Positions 24,930-33,812 are shown, counted from the stretch's first letter. The stretch: 41,369 nucleotides of DNA from Bacillota bacterium (GCA_023433945.1 JAEYTP010000010.1:1-41369); one strand, 5' to 3'. The notes: a model not told the origin generated them from the sequence alone. Made by a program: numbers and translations.

Positions 24930-24961
24930 AGGCACTCTACTATAGTATACGTAGGGTGCCT
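24930..24961 (-). terminator. Terminator of the ferritin gene
   Basis: AGGCACTCTAC pairs with GTAGGGTGCCT (one G-T) around a 10-base loop, 100 bp beyond the ferritin stop. A T-rich TTACTGTTTTATTT tract follows on the minus strand. The rest of the 24595-25060 gap is the 20-bp array and featureless AT-rich sequence. Confidence 0.78.
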
Positions 24962-25060
24962 AGTTTTACCTTATGAGAAGAACATCTACCACACAAATGC
25001 TATTTGCATTGTGTCAAGTAAATCTTCTGCTATTTCAATTGCTATAACATATTTATAATG

Positions 25061-25573
25061 TTAAAGAACTAAGGAAGGTGGTGCATATACCCTTGCCTTC
25101 ATCTCACTGTCTAACATATATAATCCTTTGGGATCACCAGCAAACAAATCAAATTTTTTAATATTATCTTCCGCATTCTTTTCTTCCTCGCCCTGTTCTT
25201 TTATAAACCAGTCAAGGAACTGCATAGTACGGAAATCACTAATTTTATAAGCTGCTTCATATATCTTGTTTATGGAAGCAGTCACATATTGTTCATGTTC
25301 AAAAGCTTTTACAAGTGGTTCTCTAAAATCACTATATTTCTCATTGAGTCCAGCGATTTCTGTCAAAGTAACTGATGCTCCATTATCTAACAAGTACTGA
25401 CGGAACAACAATGCATGATCCCTTTCCTCTTGAGTTTGTATGAAAAACCAATTCTCAAATCCATTTAAAGTTTGATCCGCGTAGTAATTTGCGATATCTA
25501 GATATAGATACGCTGAATAGAACTCTTTATTAACTTGTTCATTTAGTAATTTTGCAATTTCTTGATTAAGCAT
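25061..25573 (-). CDS. ftnA: Non-heme ferritin
   Basis: This 170-residue subunit should form the 24-mer iron storage shell. All expected ferroxidase ligands are visible: Glu17 (VNKEFYSAYLYL), Glu50 and His53 (QEERDHA), Glu94 (FEHEQ), and Gln127 and Glu130 (KEQGEEEKNA). This pattern matches bacterial FtnA rather than heme-binding bacterioferritin. The start has AAAGGA. It is monocistronic with its own terminator, and a perfect wide inverted repeat flanks a plausible promoter upstream, so regulation by iron or redox state is likely. Confidence 0.94.
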   Translation of the reverse strand: MLNQEIAKLLNEQVNKEFYSAYLYLDIANYYADQTLNGFENWFFIQTQEERDHALLFRQYLLDNGASVTLTEIAGLNEKYSDFREPLVKAFEHEQYVTASINKIYEAAYKISDFRTMQFLDWFIKEQGEEEKNAEDNIKKFDLFAGDPKGLYMLDSEMKARVYAPPSLVL

Positions 25574-25664
25574 CTTATCCAGTCCTTTCTCTTATTTTTC
25601 ATTATTGTGGAAATAAGCTCTTGTACTACATAGTGATAAATAGTATTGTTGCTCAATTACAGCA

Positions 25665-25725
25665 ATATTGTGATATACACCTTAATAGTTAATTAATTCT
25701 ATCACAATATATCTAAGTGTTACAA
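25665..25725 (-). promoter_or_regulatory. Ferritin promoter with flanking inverted repeat
   Basis: A minus-strand promoter TTGTAA (25720-25725), 18 bases, TAGAAT (25696-25701) is overlapped and followed by a perfect 11-bp inverted repeat, TATCACAATAT (25700-25710) and ATATTGTGATA (25665-25675), 24 bases apart. The half-site TTGTGA resembles Rex- or CRP-type half-sites, but the spacing is too wide for one dimer site. Confidence 0.5.
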
Positions 25726-25821
25726 CTCTTTTGTATTTGTTACATTAAAGCATATAATTTCAACTATATTATTCCAACTATATATCCCTTTAACGTATGT
25801 TTTAATAAAATATATACCCTT

Positions 25822-25889
25822 GAAGCATATACTTAATCAATTATTTACCAATTAAGAAGCATACACTTAATTAATTATTTACCAATTAA
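25822..25889. repeat. 34-bp direct repeat, two copies
   Basis: GAAGCATAYACTTAAT followed by an AATTATTTACCAATTAA end occurs twice back to back (25822-25855 and 25856-25889) with two differences. It lies in the 912-bp gap between ferritin and the Bcr-type MFS gene. No gene is associated. Confidence 0.8.
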
Positions 25890-25962
25890 AGGTATACTCT
25901 ATCTACTTATAGCTTACTTATATCTATAGTGATAATACATTAAAAACTATACCACTAAAAGA

Positions 25963-26172
25963 AATAAGGGATGGAGTCTGTCATCCATCCCCTATTATTG
26001 AAATAATTCAACATACAGCTCGCCAGTGAGCAGATTTTGAGAATTATTGAAGAAGAGTCCTATTTAAAGAAAATTCGTATAATCAAAAAAGGTCTCTGCA
26101 TACGCCAAAAAGCCGTATTTGCAAAGACCACACCGTCAATATAAAAATAGTCATAAAACCTTAAGAGTTTTA
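25963..26172 (-). other. Hairpin-rich intergenic segment, possible small RNA end
   Basis: The 25574-26485 gap contains no convincing gene but has four hairpins in 210 bp. A 13-bp stem lies at 25963-25996; a short GCTC/GAGC stem at 26014-26027; a long stem with GGTCTCTGCATACG (26091-26104) against 26114-26129; and ATAAAAC/GTTTTAT at 26152-26172. On the minus strand the third is followed directly by TTTTTTGATT (from 26090), so it looks like a proper intrinsic terminator, yet no gene lies upstream on that strand for 350 bp. A small RNA or the end of a lost gene are both possible. Confidence 0.4.
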
Positions 26173-26380
26173 TGCTTCTATCCACAATATTAATTGAATA
26201 CCTCGTGTAAATTGATAGTGAAATGATACCACCGTTTTATTCACTTGAAAATACTAATTAATCAATAGCATGAAATAAATTTTTTTAGGCCCTCTTCACC
26301 TTAATAAAATAAATAATAACACTAAATACTTTATATAATTAAGTCAGTAAATTTCACACTTAGAAAACCTTTTTGTATTA

Positions 26381-26410
26381 TTGCAGTTTTCATAATATTT
26401 AGTGTAGAAT
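26381..26410 (+). promoter_or_regulatory. Candidate promoter of the Bcr-type MFS gene
   Basis: TTGCAG (26381-26386) and TAGAAT (26405-26410) are 18 bases apart, about 75 bases upstream of the gene start. The surrounding DNA is AT-rich, so support is moderate. Confidence 0.45.
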
Positions 26411-26485
26411 AGTCAAGAAAGATAAATCACACTTGCACCAATATATGTAAACTTTTTTAAGTTAATTCTGGAGGAACACTAAAAA

Positions 26486-27853
26486 ATGGACCGAGCTGTA
26501 CAAAGCAATACCGAAACAGTAAATGGAAAAAAGCATTCAGCATATGTTAATACTAAACAAGAAGATATTACTAAACAACCATCAAATGTTAATACCCAAA
26601 CAGTAAATGAGATTAATCAAACAGTAATTGTCAGCAACAAGGCTGCTACTGCAAAACAAACTTATCTTGGTAACAAGGGTCTAATTTTTTTCGTAGCCTT
26701 TATGAATATGTTTATTCCCCTTTCTACAGATATGTACTTGCCTGCATTGCCTAATATGAGTACATATTTTTCTTGCAGTTCATCAATAATTAATCTAACG
26801 TTAAGCTTATTCTTTCTATTCTATTCAGTAGGAATTTTATTTTGGGGACCTTTAAGTGACAAATATGGCCGAAAACCCATTCTTCTCATTGGTAGCATAG
26901 CGTACATGATATGCAGTATTGTGTGCGCACTTTCTATAAACGTATACATGCTGATTATAGCCAGAATATTTCAGGGTTTAGCCGCAGGCGGTATAACTTC
27001 TGTTTCTATCGCAATTATTAAGGATACTTTTTCTAACAAAAAGAGAGAAAGTGTTTTAGCTATATGTCAATCAATATCGGGACTTGCTCCTATGATTGCT
27101 CCGCTTATAGGGGGCGTTATCCTAAGGTTTACAACTTGGAGAGGTGCATTTTGGGCTCTCGCGATAATCAGTATAATTAATTTGATAATAACATTTTTAT
27201 TCCAGGAAACATTGAAAGAAGAAGATAGATATAGGGGTACATTGCTAGGTTCCCTAGGAAGGCTACTGGTTATATCCAAAAATAAAAGCTTCATTATACC
27301 AGCAATAATTTTCGCTCTTAATTCACTTCCGTTCTTAGGGTATATAGCCATTTCATCATATATTTACGTGGATTACTTTGGTCTTAGTGCTCAGGTATAT
27401 ACTTATTTCTTTGCATTCAACGCATTGGTTTCTATTTCAGGGCCATTTATTTATGTAAAGGTATTCAGAAACATGAATAAAAAGGCTTTTGCTACAATGA
27501 TTTTGGGGGTATCGACTATAAGCGGAATTCTGGTAATTACTATTGGTACCCTGGCTCCAATACTATTTTGGATTTCCTTTGTATTTATGTCATTGTGCGG
27601 CACTGTAATAAGGCCGTTTAGCACAAACTTGCTTTTGGAACAGCAAAAGGGTGACACTGGGTCAGCCTCTTCCTTAATAAATACCCTGTCCATGGTAATG
27701 GGAAGTATAGGAATGGCAGTAGCCTCACTGCCTTGGGGAAATGCGGTTATAGCCTTGGGTGCCATTATTTCCGTTTGTTCCTTGACTTCACTAGTTAGCT
27801 GGAATCTATTCTTAAAATCAAAGCTACCTTGCATAGGGGTAAAAGATATTTGA
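26486..27853 (+). CDS. Bcr/CflA-type multidrug efflux MFS transporter
   Basis: This 455-residue protein has twelve predicted helices after an unusual hydrophilic tail of about 60 residues rich in Thr, Asn, Gln and Lys. The Bcr/CflA signature STDMYLPALPNM follows the first helix. The drug-proton antiport loop GPLSDKYGRKPILL and the helix-5 motif GLAPMIAPLIGG are clear. It likely exports drugs such as bicyclomycin or chloramphenicol, or small peptides. A good GGAGG precedes the ATG. A strong terminator follows at 27925, so it is a single-gene unit. The polar tail has no recognisable signal, and its function is unknown. Confidence 0.88.
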   Translation: MDRAVQSNTETVNGKKHSAYVNTKQEDITKQPSNVNTQTVNEINQTVIVSNKAATAKQTYLGNKGLIFFVAFMNMFIPLSTDMYLPALPNMSTYFSCSSSIINLTLSLFFLFYSVGILFWGPLSDKYGRKPILLIGSIAYMICSIVCALSINVYMLIIARIFQGLAAGGITSVSIAIIKDTFSNKKRESVLAICQSISGLAPMIAPLIGGVILRFTTWRGAFWALAIISIINLIITFLFQETLKEEDRYRGTLLGSLGRLLVISKNKSFIIPAIIFALNSLPFLGYIAISSYIYVDYFGLSAQVYTYFFAFNALVSISGPFIYVKVFRNMNKKAFATMILGVSTISGILVITIGTLAPILFWISFVFMSLCGTVIRPFSTNLLLEQQKGDTGSASSLINTLSMVMGSIGMAVASLPWGNAVIALGAIISVCSLTSLVSWNLFLKSKLPCIGVKDI

Positions 27854-27924
27854 TAGCAATTTTGATAGCAGCAATAAACATTTGATAACAATAAATATTC
27901 TATACCATATTATATTGAGACTAT

Positions 27925-27979
27925 AAATGCACCTCTAATGTTAGATTTGACTAAGCAACTAACATTTGGGTGCATTTTT
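27925..27979 (+). terminator. Strong terminator after the Bcr-type MFS gene
   Basis: A stem of about 19 bp (arms 27925-27943 and 27960-27979, few mismatches) ends in a run of five Ts. Its ATGCACCTCTAATGTT arm is closely related to the hairpin at 16322, suggesting a dispersed terminator-like element. Confidence 0.88.
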
Positions 27980-28014
27980 ATATCCTATAAAATTTGCATA
28001 TTTTTCATATGTTA

Positions 28015-28064
28015 TTGACTAATCGTTATTTTCATATTATATTAATTAGGTTACCTAACTAATT
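28015..28064 (+). promoter_or_regulatory. Promoter and MarR operator of the 14-helix MFS gene
   Basis: TTGACT (28015-28020), 17 bases, TATATT (28038-28043) form a good promoter. Directly downstream a perfect palindrome TTAGGT-T-ACCTAA (28046-28058) lies within AATTAG..CTAATT outer arms (28044-28064). It covers the start-point, as expected for repression by the MarR protein encoded at 29799. Confidence 0.82.
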
Positions 28065-28086
28065 ATATTATATGAAAGGAATTTTT

Positions 28087-29682
28087 ATGCAACAACTAAC
28101 ACAGAAAAGAAGAATGTTGGTCATGATAGCGTTAATGGCTACAATGTTCTTCGCCGCAATTAATCAAACAATTATCAGTGCCGCACTACCAAAAATTATT
28201 GCCCAATTAGGTGGAATGGACTACTACTCATGGGTGATAACAGGTTACATGCTAACCTCTACTATTTCTACCATAATATTCGGAAAGTTATCCGATATCT
28301 ATGGCAGAAAAATCTTTCTACTATCAGGAATTTCTGTATTTCTAATAGGTTCCTTTTTAACAGGCTTATCCACTAATATTTTTCAAATGATAGCATTCCG
28401 TGGTATTCAAGGAATTGGTGGAGGCATATTAATGTCTATCTCGCTAACCGCCATTGGAGATTTATACCCTCCACAAGAGAGAGCCAAATGGACAGGAGTG
28501 ATGATGTCTATCTTCGGACTTTCTAGTATCCTTGGTCCTGTTCTTGGCGGTATCATGGTTGATTACATAGCATGGAAGTGGTTATTTTGGCTCTTCCTAC
28601 CTCTAGGTGTCGTAGCCTTCTTTATGATTTTAAGTCTTTTTCCTAAATCAAAGGGGGATGTTTCAGAATCAATTGATTATTTAGGATCATTAATACTAGC
28701 GCTTTCCATTACTTTCTTACTTTTAGGATTCTCATGGGCTGGAACAAAATATGCTTGGACCTCACCTCAGATTTTAGGTCTCTTCGCAGCTACTTTAGTT
28801 GGAATTATATTTCTTATACTTGTTGAACGGAAGGCTAAAAGTCCTGTAATGCCTCTTTCTATGTTTAAGAACAAGGGTGTCACAATTTCATACGCAGCAA
28901 GTTTTGTTATGAGTGGCGGAATGATGGGAGCAATGTCTTATATTCCCTTCTATATTCAAGGTGTAAAAGGACTCTCTGCTACAACATCAGGATTATTGAA
29001 TATACCCATGTCAATAATGATGATTATATTTAGTACGTTAGTTGGGCGTTGGATGTCTAAAAGCAATAATTACAGACTATTTGCTGTACTCGGCTTAGGC
29101 ATTATGAGTGGAAGTATGATTATTATGGCCAATATGAGTAGTATTGTATGGGCTACTATAAGCTTGATTATATTTGGTATAGGGCTGGGCTTTGGTATGA
29201 CAGTATTCACGACAACAGCACAGAACTCTGCCCCTATCTCACAGCTAGGTGTAGTAACTGCATCTTGTACACTCTTTCGTAATCTGGGAGGAACTATCTT
29301 TATTGCCATATTTGGATCTATTATGAACTCATCAATGGCAAAAAATATGGCTGTAGTAATGAACCCTGAAACCGGAGTAGATCTTTCTATATTGGATGCT
29401 GAAACTGCACAAAAGTTTACCGCTATGGCTAATCCTCAAATGTTGCTGGACAGTAATAAACTTGACAGTATACAGTTGTCTATGTCCGAGCAGTTTCAAG
29501 GCTTATTTCAACAAATGATAGGTATGGTTCGAACAGTAATGGGAGATGCATTAACTAGTGTGTTTTATATAGGTGCTCTATTATTACTTGTAGGGGTTGT
29601 ATTATCATTGTTCCTGAAAACAAAACCCGTTTATGATGACGAGTGCTTGGATACAATTGAAGAAGATGAAGAAGCAGCCTAA
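28087..29682 (+). CDS. DHA2-family (EmrB/QacA-type, 14-helix) drug efflux transporter
   Basis: This 531-residue protein has fourteen predicted helices. It shows the helix-1 element NQTIISAALPKI (DHA2 D1-like position), the loop GKLSDIYGRKIFLL, helix-4 FRGIQGIGGG and the helix-5 antiporter motif GLSSILGPVLGGIMVD. Substrates of relatives are lipophilic cations, antibiotics or fatty acids. I use the ATG at 28087, which has AAAGGA 5-6 bases upstream; the track-long form starts five codons earlier without a ribosome site. A MarR-type palindrome sits at the promoter and a MarR gene follows 116 bp downstream, so the pair is probably an inducible resistance unit. Confidence 0.9.
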   Translation: MQQLTQKRRMLVMIALMATMFFAAINQTIISAALPKIIAQLGGMDYYSWVITGYMLTSTISTIIFGKLSDIYGRKIFLLSGISVFLIGSFLTGLSTNIFQMIAFRGIQGIGGGILMSISLTAIGDLYPPQERAKWTGVMMSIFGLSSILGPVLGGIMVDYIAWKWLFWLFLPLGVVAFFMILSLFPKSKGDVSESIDYLGSLILALSITFLLLGFSWAGTKYAWTSPQILGLFAATLVGIIFLILVERKAKSPVMPLSMFKNKGVTISYAASFVMSGGMMGAMSYIPFYIQGVKGLSATTSGLLNIPMSIMMIIFSTLVGRWMSKSNNYRLFAVLGLGIMSGSMIIMANMSSIVWATISLIIFGIGLGFGMTVFTTTAQNSAPISQLGVVTASCTLFRNLGGTIFIAIFGSIMNSSMAKNMAVVMNPETGVDLSILDAETAQKFTAMANPQMLLDSNKLDSIQLSMSEQFQGLFQQMIGMVRTVMGDALTSVFYIGALLLLVGVVLSLFLKTKPVYDDECLDTIEEDEEAA

Positions 29683-29798
29683 AAATGTGTTGTTGAACTG
29701 AATTTGATAATGTATAATGATTGTAAAAATTAATCCATAATTACCGTAAAAAATACAGTTTATTTCCAGAAGAAGTATTTATTAATGAGGTGAATTTC

Positions 29799-30257
29799 TT
29801 GGATAAGCAATCGAATATAGATTTCAGAAGATTTGTAGAAACATTTGAATATCTGTCAAGAGTTGAACGGCATAAACAGCCCTTATTAGGACTAAAACAA
29901 AGTGAAATGCGTATTCTACTTTGTATCGATCACCTTTCTCGCCAAAGCCAGAATGTTGTTACCGTTTCTGAAATTAGTAAGAAAATGTTTGTGACTTCCC
30001 CTACTGTTACAGAATTAATAAAGAATTTAAGGATACAGGGGTATATCCTGCGAAGCGTTGACTCTCATGACAAGAGAGTGGCAGATATTAAATTGACTGA
30101 AAAAGGTGAAGAAATAGTTCAAAAAGCGACTAAATATTTTACTAATCTATTTTCTGGCCTTATAGATAAATTAGGTAAGGAGCAGAGTGAGATATTACTC
30201 AATTTATTAGATCAAGTTTGCTTATATCTTGATGAAGCAAAGATAGAAATTGATTGA
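29799..30257 (+). CDS. MarR-family transcriptional repressor
   Basis: This 152-residue winged-helix regulator shows the recognition region VSEISKKMFVTSPTVTELIKNL and the wing with DSHDKRVADIKLTEKG, the DxRxxxxxLT element of MarR proteins. The start is most likely TTG 29799-29801, with GAGGTG 6 bases upstream; the in-frame GTG three codons earlier is part of that site. It follows the 14-helix MFS gene in the same direction, and the TTAGGT-T-ACCTAA palindrome at that gene's promoter is a typical MarR target. The ligand is presumably an exported drug. Confidence 0.9.
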   Translation: MDKQSNIDFRRFVETFEYLSRVERHKQPLLGLKQSEMRILLCIDHLSRQSQNVVTVSEISKKMFVTSPTVTELIKNLRIQGYILRSVDSHDKRVADIKLTEKGEEIVQKATKYFTNLFSGLIDKLGKEQSEILLNLLDQVCLYLDEAKIEID

Positions 30258-30263
30258 GATTTT

Positions 30264-30300
30264 ATAGCGTAGCAGCTTTTAGGTTGCTACGCTATTAATT
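30264..30300 (+). terminator. Terminator after marR
   Basis: ATAGCGTAGCA (30264-30274) pairs perfectly with TGCTACGCTAT (30285-30295), followed by TAATTTTTG. A degenerate copy of the right arm with its flank (TTGTTACGCTATTACTTT) recurs about 65 bp on; otherwise 30300-30500 is featureless. Confidence 0.85.
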
Positions 30301-30515
30301 TTTGCAGCTAGCCAATCCTTATTCAGCTCGACCTTTCCTGTAATTTACGTTGTTACGCTATTACTTTATACAGCTAGTAACAGTTAATAGTACCATCTGT
30401 CTAGCTTGCCGTTTTAGCTTTATTACTTCCAACTCTAACATTTACATATTTAGTCATATATGGTAATATCTTTTTAATTGTTTACAAACTAGGTATGCTA
30501 CATGTTGGAGGCTTT

Positions 30516-31538
30516 ATGACAGTAATAGAAATTACCGGACTTAGCAAGCATTTTAAAGTGCTTAACCGCAGAGAAGGTTTATTGGGAGCTGTACGTGATC
30601 TGTTCTCCACAGATTATCGTCAGGTTAAGGCTGTTAACACTATTGATATGACAATTCATGAGGGCGAAATAGTTGGATTTGTTGGTCCAAATGGTGCTGG
30701 AAAATCTACAACTATCAAAATGATGACGGGTGTTCTTGAACCGTCGGAGGGCAAGATTCTTGTCAATGGGAGAATTCCTTTTAAGAACCGCCAACGCAAT
30801 GCAAAGGAGATAGGAGTTGTGTTTGGGCAACGCACTCAGCTTTGGTGGGACCTCCCTGTTATTGAATCCTTTAAAGTACTAAAAGAGATCTACCAAGTGG
30901 ACCAAAAGACTTTTGATGAAAACCTCGAAACCTTTAATGATCTGGTTAATATCAAAGAGCTATATCATAAGCAGGTGCGTAGCTTATCTCTTGGACAGCG
31001 TATGTTATGCGATATTGTAGCGTCCTTTCTCCATAACCCCAAGGTAATTTTTCTTGATGAACCCACAATCGGACTAGATGTTTCGGTAAAGTCTAAAATA
31101 CGCTCGTTGATCAAGGAGCTCAACCAAAAAAGGAAGACTACTATTATTCTCACAACACATGATATTAGTGACATTGAAGCGCTATGTAAACGATTAATTA
31201 TTATAGACAAGGGCAGCATTATTTATGATGGGGATATACATAAAGCAAACAAGCTCTTTGGCTCCTACCGTACTCTGAAGGTACAAGCCAGCTCCATACG
31301 TGATATATCATTTGATAAATTCACAAAGCAAATAAAAGAAGAATTTCCTTGTAAAAATGAAATCCTGGTAGAAAAACAATCAGAGGGTTGGCTGGATATT
31401 ACACTAAATCAGGATGAAGTAAAGCTTTTGGATGTACTGAACTATCTAATGACAACCTTCTCTATTAGAGACATTAAAATAGAGGAAATGGATATGGAGA
31501 CAGTCATCCGTAAGGTATACGAGGGAGCATTGTTATGA
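30516..31538 (+). CDS. ABC-2 type exporter, ATP-binding protein
   Basis: This 340-residue ATPase has Walker A GPNGAGKS (57-64), a Q-loop region near FGQRTQLWWDLP, the signature LSLGQR (157-162), Walker B VIFLDE (177-182) and the switch histidine in TTHD. The Trp-rich Q-loop area and the long C-terminal domain of about 110 residues are typical of the COG4586 group, which pairs with two distinct six-helix permeases. The ATG at 30516 is preceded by GGAGG. The first permease gene overlaps its stop by four bases. The substrate is unknown; relatives are often annotated as daunorubicin-like or peptide exporters. Confidence 0.92.
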   Translation: MTVIEITGLSKHFKVLNRREGLLGAVRDLFSTDYRQVKAVNTIDMTIHEGEIVGFVGPNGAGKSTTIKMMTGVLEPSEGKILVNGRIPFKNRQRNAKEIGVVFGQRTQLWWDLPVIESFKVLKEIYQVDQKTFDENLETFNDLVNIKELYHKQVRSLSLGQRMLCDIVASFLHNPKVIFLDEPTIGLDVSVKSKIRSLIKELNQKRKTTIILTTHDISDIEALCKRLIIIDKGSIIYDGDIHKANKLFGSYRTLKVQASSIRDISFDKFTKQIKEEFPCKNEILVEKQSEGWLDITLNQDEVKLLDVLNYLMTTFSIRDIKIEEMDMETVIRKVYEGALL

Positions 31539-32329
31539 GAAAGTATCTGTATTTTGCAAAGAGTCAGCTTTTATCTTGGATGGTATACAGAGTTGGATTT
31601 ATTTTCACAATCCTAAGTAACATAGTATTTATTTTTATTACTTATTACTTGTGGAAGTCCATTTATGCAGAACCGGGAAAAATCCTTAATGGTATGCCCT
31701 TTGAGCAAACCTTCCTCTACTTAGCGTTGGCCTCCACATTACACACTATATTTCAGACAGATACAGACTGGAACATGGGAAGAAGGATTGTAACAGGCAA
31801 CATTGTATCGGATTTGGTCAAGCCTATGGACTTTCAGATGCAGCTATTAGCTAGAACCTCCGGATTGATGGTTAGTCGATTAATACTTCTATCCATACCG
31901 GCACTTCGGGTAATCATATTCGTTTTCAATGCAAATATACCGGTAGGAGTGAATTTAATATTCTTTTTTTCTTCAGTTATTTTATCATTTTTATTAAATT
32001 TCTTCTTTGATTTTATTATAGGAACAGTTTCCTTTTATACACAGTCGACCTGGGGGATAGTTTATACAAAAAATGTTATTGTGATGCTACTATCAGGGGC
32101 AGCTATTCCAATAAGTTTTTTCCCTAGTACTCTTCAGGGTATTATTAAGTTTCTTCCTTTTCAGTATATTTATAATGCTCCTCTAGAAATATTGACATCT
32201 GGAAAAATGAATATCGGGCTATACTTTGAGATGATATTAGTACAGTTGCTCTGGTTGGTTGCAATCTATATTCTCGGCAGACTTTTTTATTCAAAATCGC
32301 TAAAGGTCATCACAGTCAATGGAGGATAA
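31535..32329 (+). CDS. ABC-2 type exporter, permease subunit 1
   Basis: This 264-residue membrane protein has about six hydrophobic helices and starts MRKYLYFAKSQLLSWMVYR, as in the COG4587 permeases. It contains the short amphipathic DLVKPMDFQMQLLAR loop common to this group. The ATGA overlap with the ATPase gene indicates translational coupling. It should dimerise with the next gene product to form the membrane channel. Confidence 0.88.
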   Translation: MRKYLYFAKSQLLSWMVYRVGFIFTILSNIVFIFITYYLWKSIYAEPGKILNGMPFEQTFLYLALASTLHTIFQTDTDWNMGRRIVTGNIVSDLVKPMDFQMQLLARTSGLMVSRLILLSIPALRVIIFVFNANIPVGVNLIFFFSSVILSFLLNFFFDFIIGTVSFYTQSTWGIVYTKNVIVMLLSGAAIPISFFPSTLQGIIKFLPFQYIYNAPLEILTSGKMNIGLYFEMILVQLLWLVAIYILGRLFYSKSLKVITVNGG

Positions 32330-32334
32330 ATAGT

Positions 32335-33132
32335 ATGAATACTCTAAAACATTATGTAAGAATCTATTTTCTACTTGTTTCACAATATATGAAAACCCGT
32401 ATGCAGTACCGTTCAGACTTTTTTATAAGTCTCATCGGTCTTATCATCACCAATTTATCAGGTATTGTTACCTTCTGGATTGTCTTTCAATCAGTTGATA
32501 ACATTAACGGTTACAATTACCATGAGCTTATCTTTATGTACGCTCTTTCACTATTGGTAATGATTCCACAGGAATTACTATTTAATAACATATGGTACAT
32601 AGAAGGGTATCTGATAGAAGGATCATTTATCAAGTTTTACCTACGACCACTTAACATGATGTTTTATTATATGTCCGATTTATTCGATGCAAAGGGCCTT
32701 GGTCAGCTTGGCGTTGGCATTGTTGCCCTGTTATATTCCTCTGCTAGTTTAGGCATTGCATGGACCCCATTAAAAATACTGCTCCTGATTGCAGTTATTT
32801 TCAGCGCATCTCTAATAATCATCTCCATGATGAGTATTGCATCCTTCACAAGCTTCTGGTTCCTTCGAACAAATCCTATACTACAGATGACAGCTAATTT
32901 GAGGGATTATTCCAGGTATCCTATTTCCATATACAATAAATATCTACGATTTGTGTTTTCGTTCATCATCCCCATCGGGTTCGTTTCCTTCTACCCATCG
33001 CAGTTGTTCTTAAGACCAGACAATATCATTCCTGTGGTCTATTTGGGCCCAGTGGTGGGTGTTGTCATGTTCATGATCTCTTATACCATGTGGCGAAAGG
33101 GTACAAAAAACTATTATGGAACGGGGTCATAA
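32335..33132 (+). CDS. ABC-2 type exporter, permease subunit 2
   Basis: This 265-residue six-helix protein is of the COG3694 type, starting only 5 bases after permease 1 with GGAGG upstream. It shows the matching EGSFIKFYLRPLNMMFYYM loop and a hydrophobic C-terminal half with IPIGFVSFYPSQLF. ATPase and two permeases complete the exporter. No regulator lies directly upstream apart from the MarR gene of the preceding unit. Confidence 0.88.
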   Translation: MNTLKHYVRIYFLLVSQYMKTRMQYRSDFFISLIGLIITNLSGIVTFWIVFQSVDNINGYNYHELIFMYALSLLVMIPQELLFNNIWYIEGYLIEGSFIKFYLRPLNMMFYYMSDLFDAKGLGQLGVGIVALLYSSASLGIAWTPLKILLLIAVIFSASLIIISMMSIASFTSFWFLRTNPILQMTANLRDYSRYPISIYNKYLRFVFSFIIPIGFVSFYPSQLFLRPDNIIPVVYLGPVVGVVMFMISYTMWRKGTKNYYGTGS

Positions 33133-33173
33133 TTGGTTGGGAATTTCAGAAGATTCTTTATGCCCAAAGAAAA

Positions 33174-33812
33174 TTATTCATCAATTTCATCTACATCAGG
33201 CAAAATCCCAATGAATCGAGCTATAGAAATTATTGTCATGATTAGTCCTGCAACTATCTCAACAAAAACAAGCTCTGCAAGATATAGATTTTTGCCAATG
33301 ATGTTTTCAAGCCCTGTTCTGTCAAATACTGCAACACATAATATAGTTGATGTAACATACTCAAACCAAGAGGCTGTAACACTAATATGTGATACCTTTG
33401 CAATAGTTAATACAATTACTGCAAACCAAAACATTATTTCAACATAGTTATGGAAAAGTGCTAATATTATCCTACGTATTGACTTAACTTTATACTGTCT
33501 TCTAGCTTTATACGCCCTATATGGATCAAAAAAAACGACGTTTATCTGATATACTATTACTTCAAATACCCTAAGCGATCCATAAGCCGAAAGTGCAATC
33601 ATTAAGTAAATAAATTTTTCATTAAGATAGAATACAATAATAGAGGAAACTATAGATAATAGGAAATTCCCAACCACCCAATAATCTACAAATCTATATG
33701 ACATACTTCCTTTAATTTTTCTAATAATATGAAAAATAGATATGTAACTTAGTACTTTGAATATACGCTCCCACATATCAACTAAAAAGCTATCTTTTCT
33801 ATAACACCTCAT
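33174..33812 (-). CDS. Hypothetical membrane protein, unrecognised
   Basis: This 212-residue protein has about four to five hydrophobic segments (near 45-62, 64-82, 125-143, 145-165 and 180-200). A basic cytoplasmic loop FDPYRAYKARRQYKVKSIRR lies between the second and third, with an acidic end DVDEIDE. AGGGG precedes the ATG. It converges with the ABC permease (33132) and lies beside a coat protein remnant. I recognise no family. The basic loop between helix pairs and the repeated VxxFDxxG-like phrase recall small ion-channel-like proteins, but that is not evidence of function. Confidence 0.62.
   Translation of the reverse strand: MRCYRKDSFLVDMWERIFKVLSYISIFHIIRKIKGSMSYRFVDYWVVGNFLLSIVSSIIVFYLNEKFIYLMIALSAYGSLRVFEVIVYQINVVFFDPYRAYKARRQYKVKSIRRIILALFHNYVEIMFWFAVIVLTIAKVSHISVTASWFEYVTSTILCVAVFDRTGLENIIGKNLYLAELVFVEIVAGLIMTIISIARFIGILPDVDEIDE

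Noticed and set aside
25997..26150. Plus-strand reading IIEEESYLKKIRIIKKG as a small gene
   Set aside because: It has no start codon with a ribosome site and overlaps the strong hairpins, so it is more likely chance or a relic.
26200..26260. T-box-like GGTGGTATC on the minus strand
   Set aside because: The T-box consensus needs AGGGTGGNACCGCG and a matching antiterminator; only a partial resemblance is present, and no aminoacyl-tRNA or amino-acid gene follows.
33133..33447. Plus-strand ORF of 104 codons after the ABC permease
   Set aside because: It is antisense to the hydrophobic minus-strand gene at 33174-33812, which has better start context and a membrane-protein pattern.
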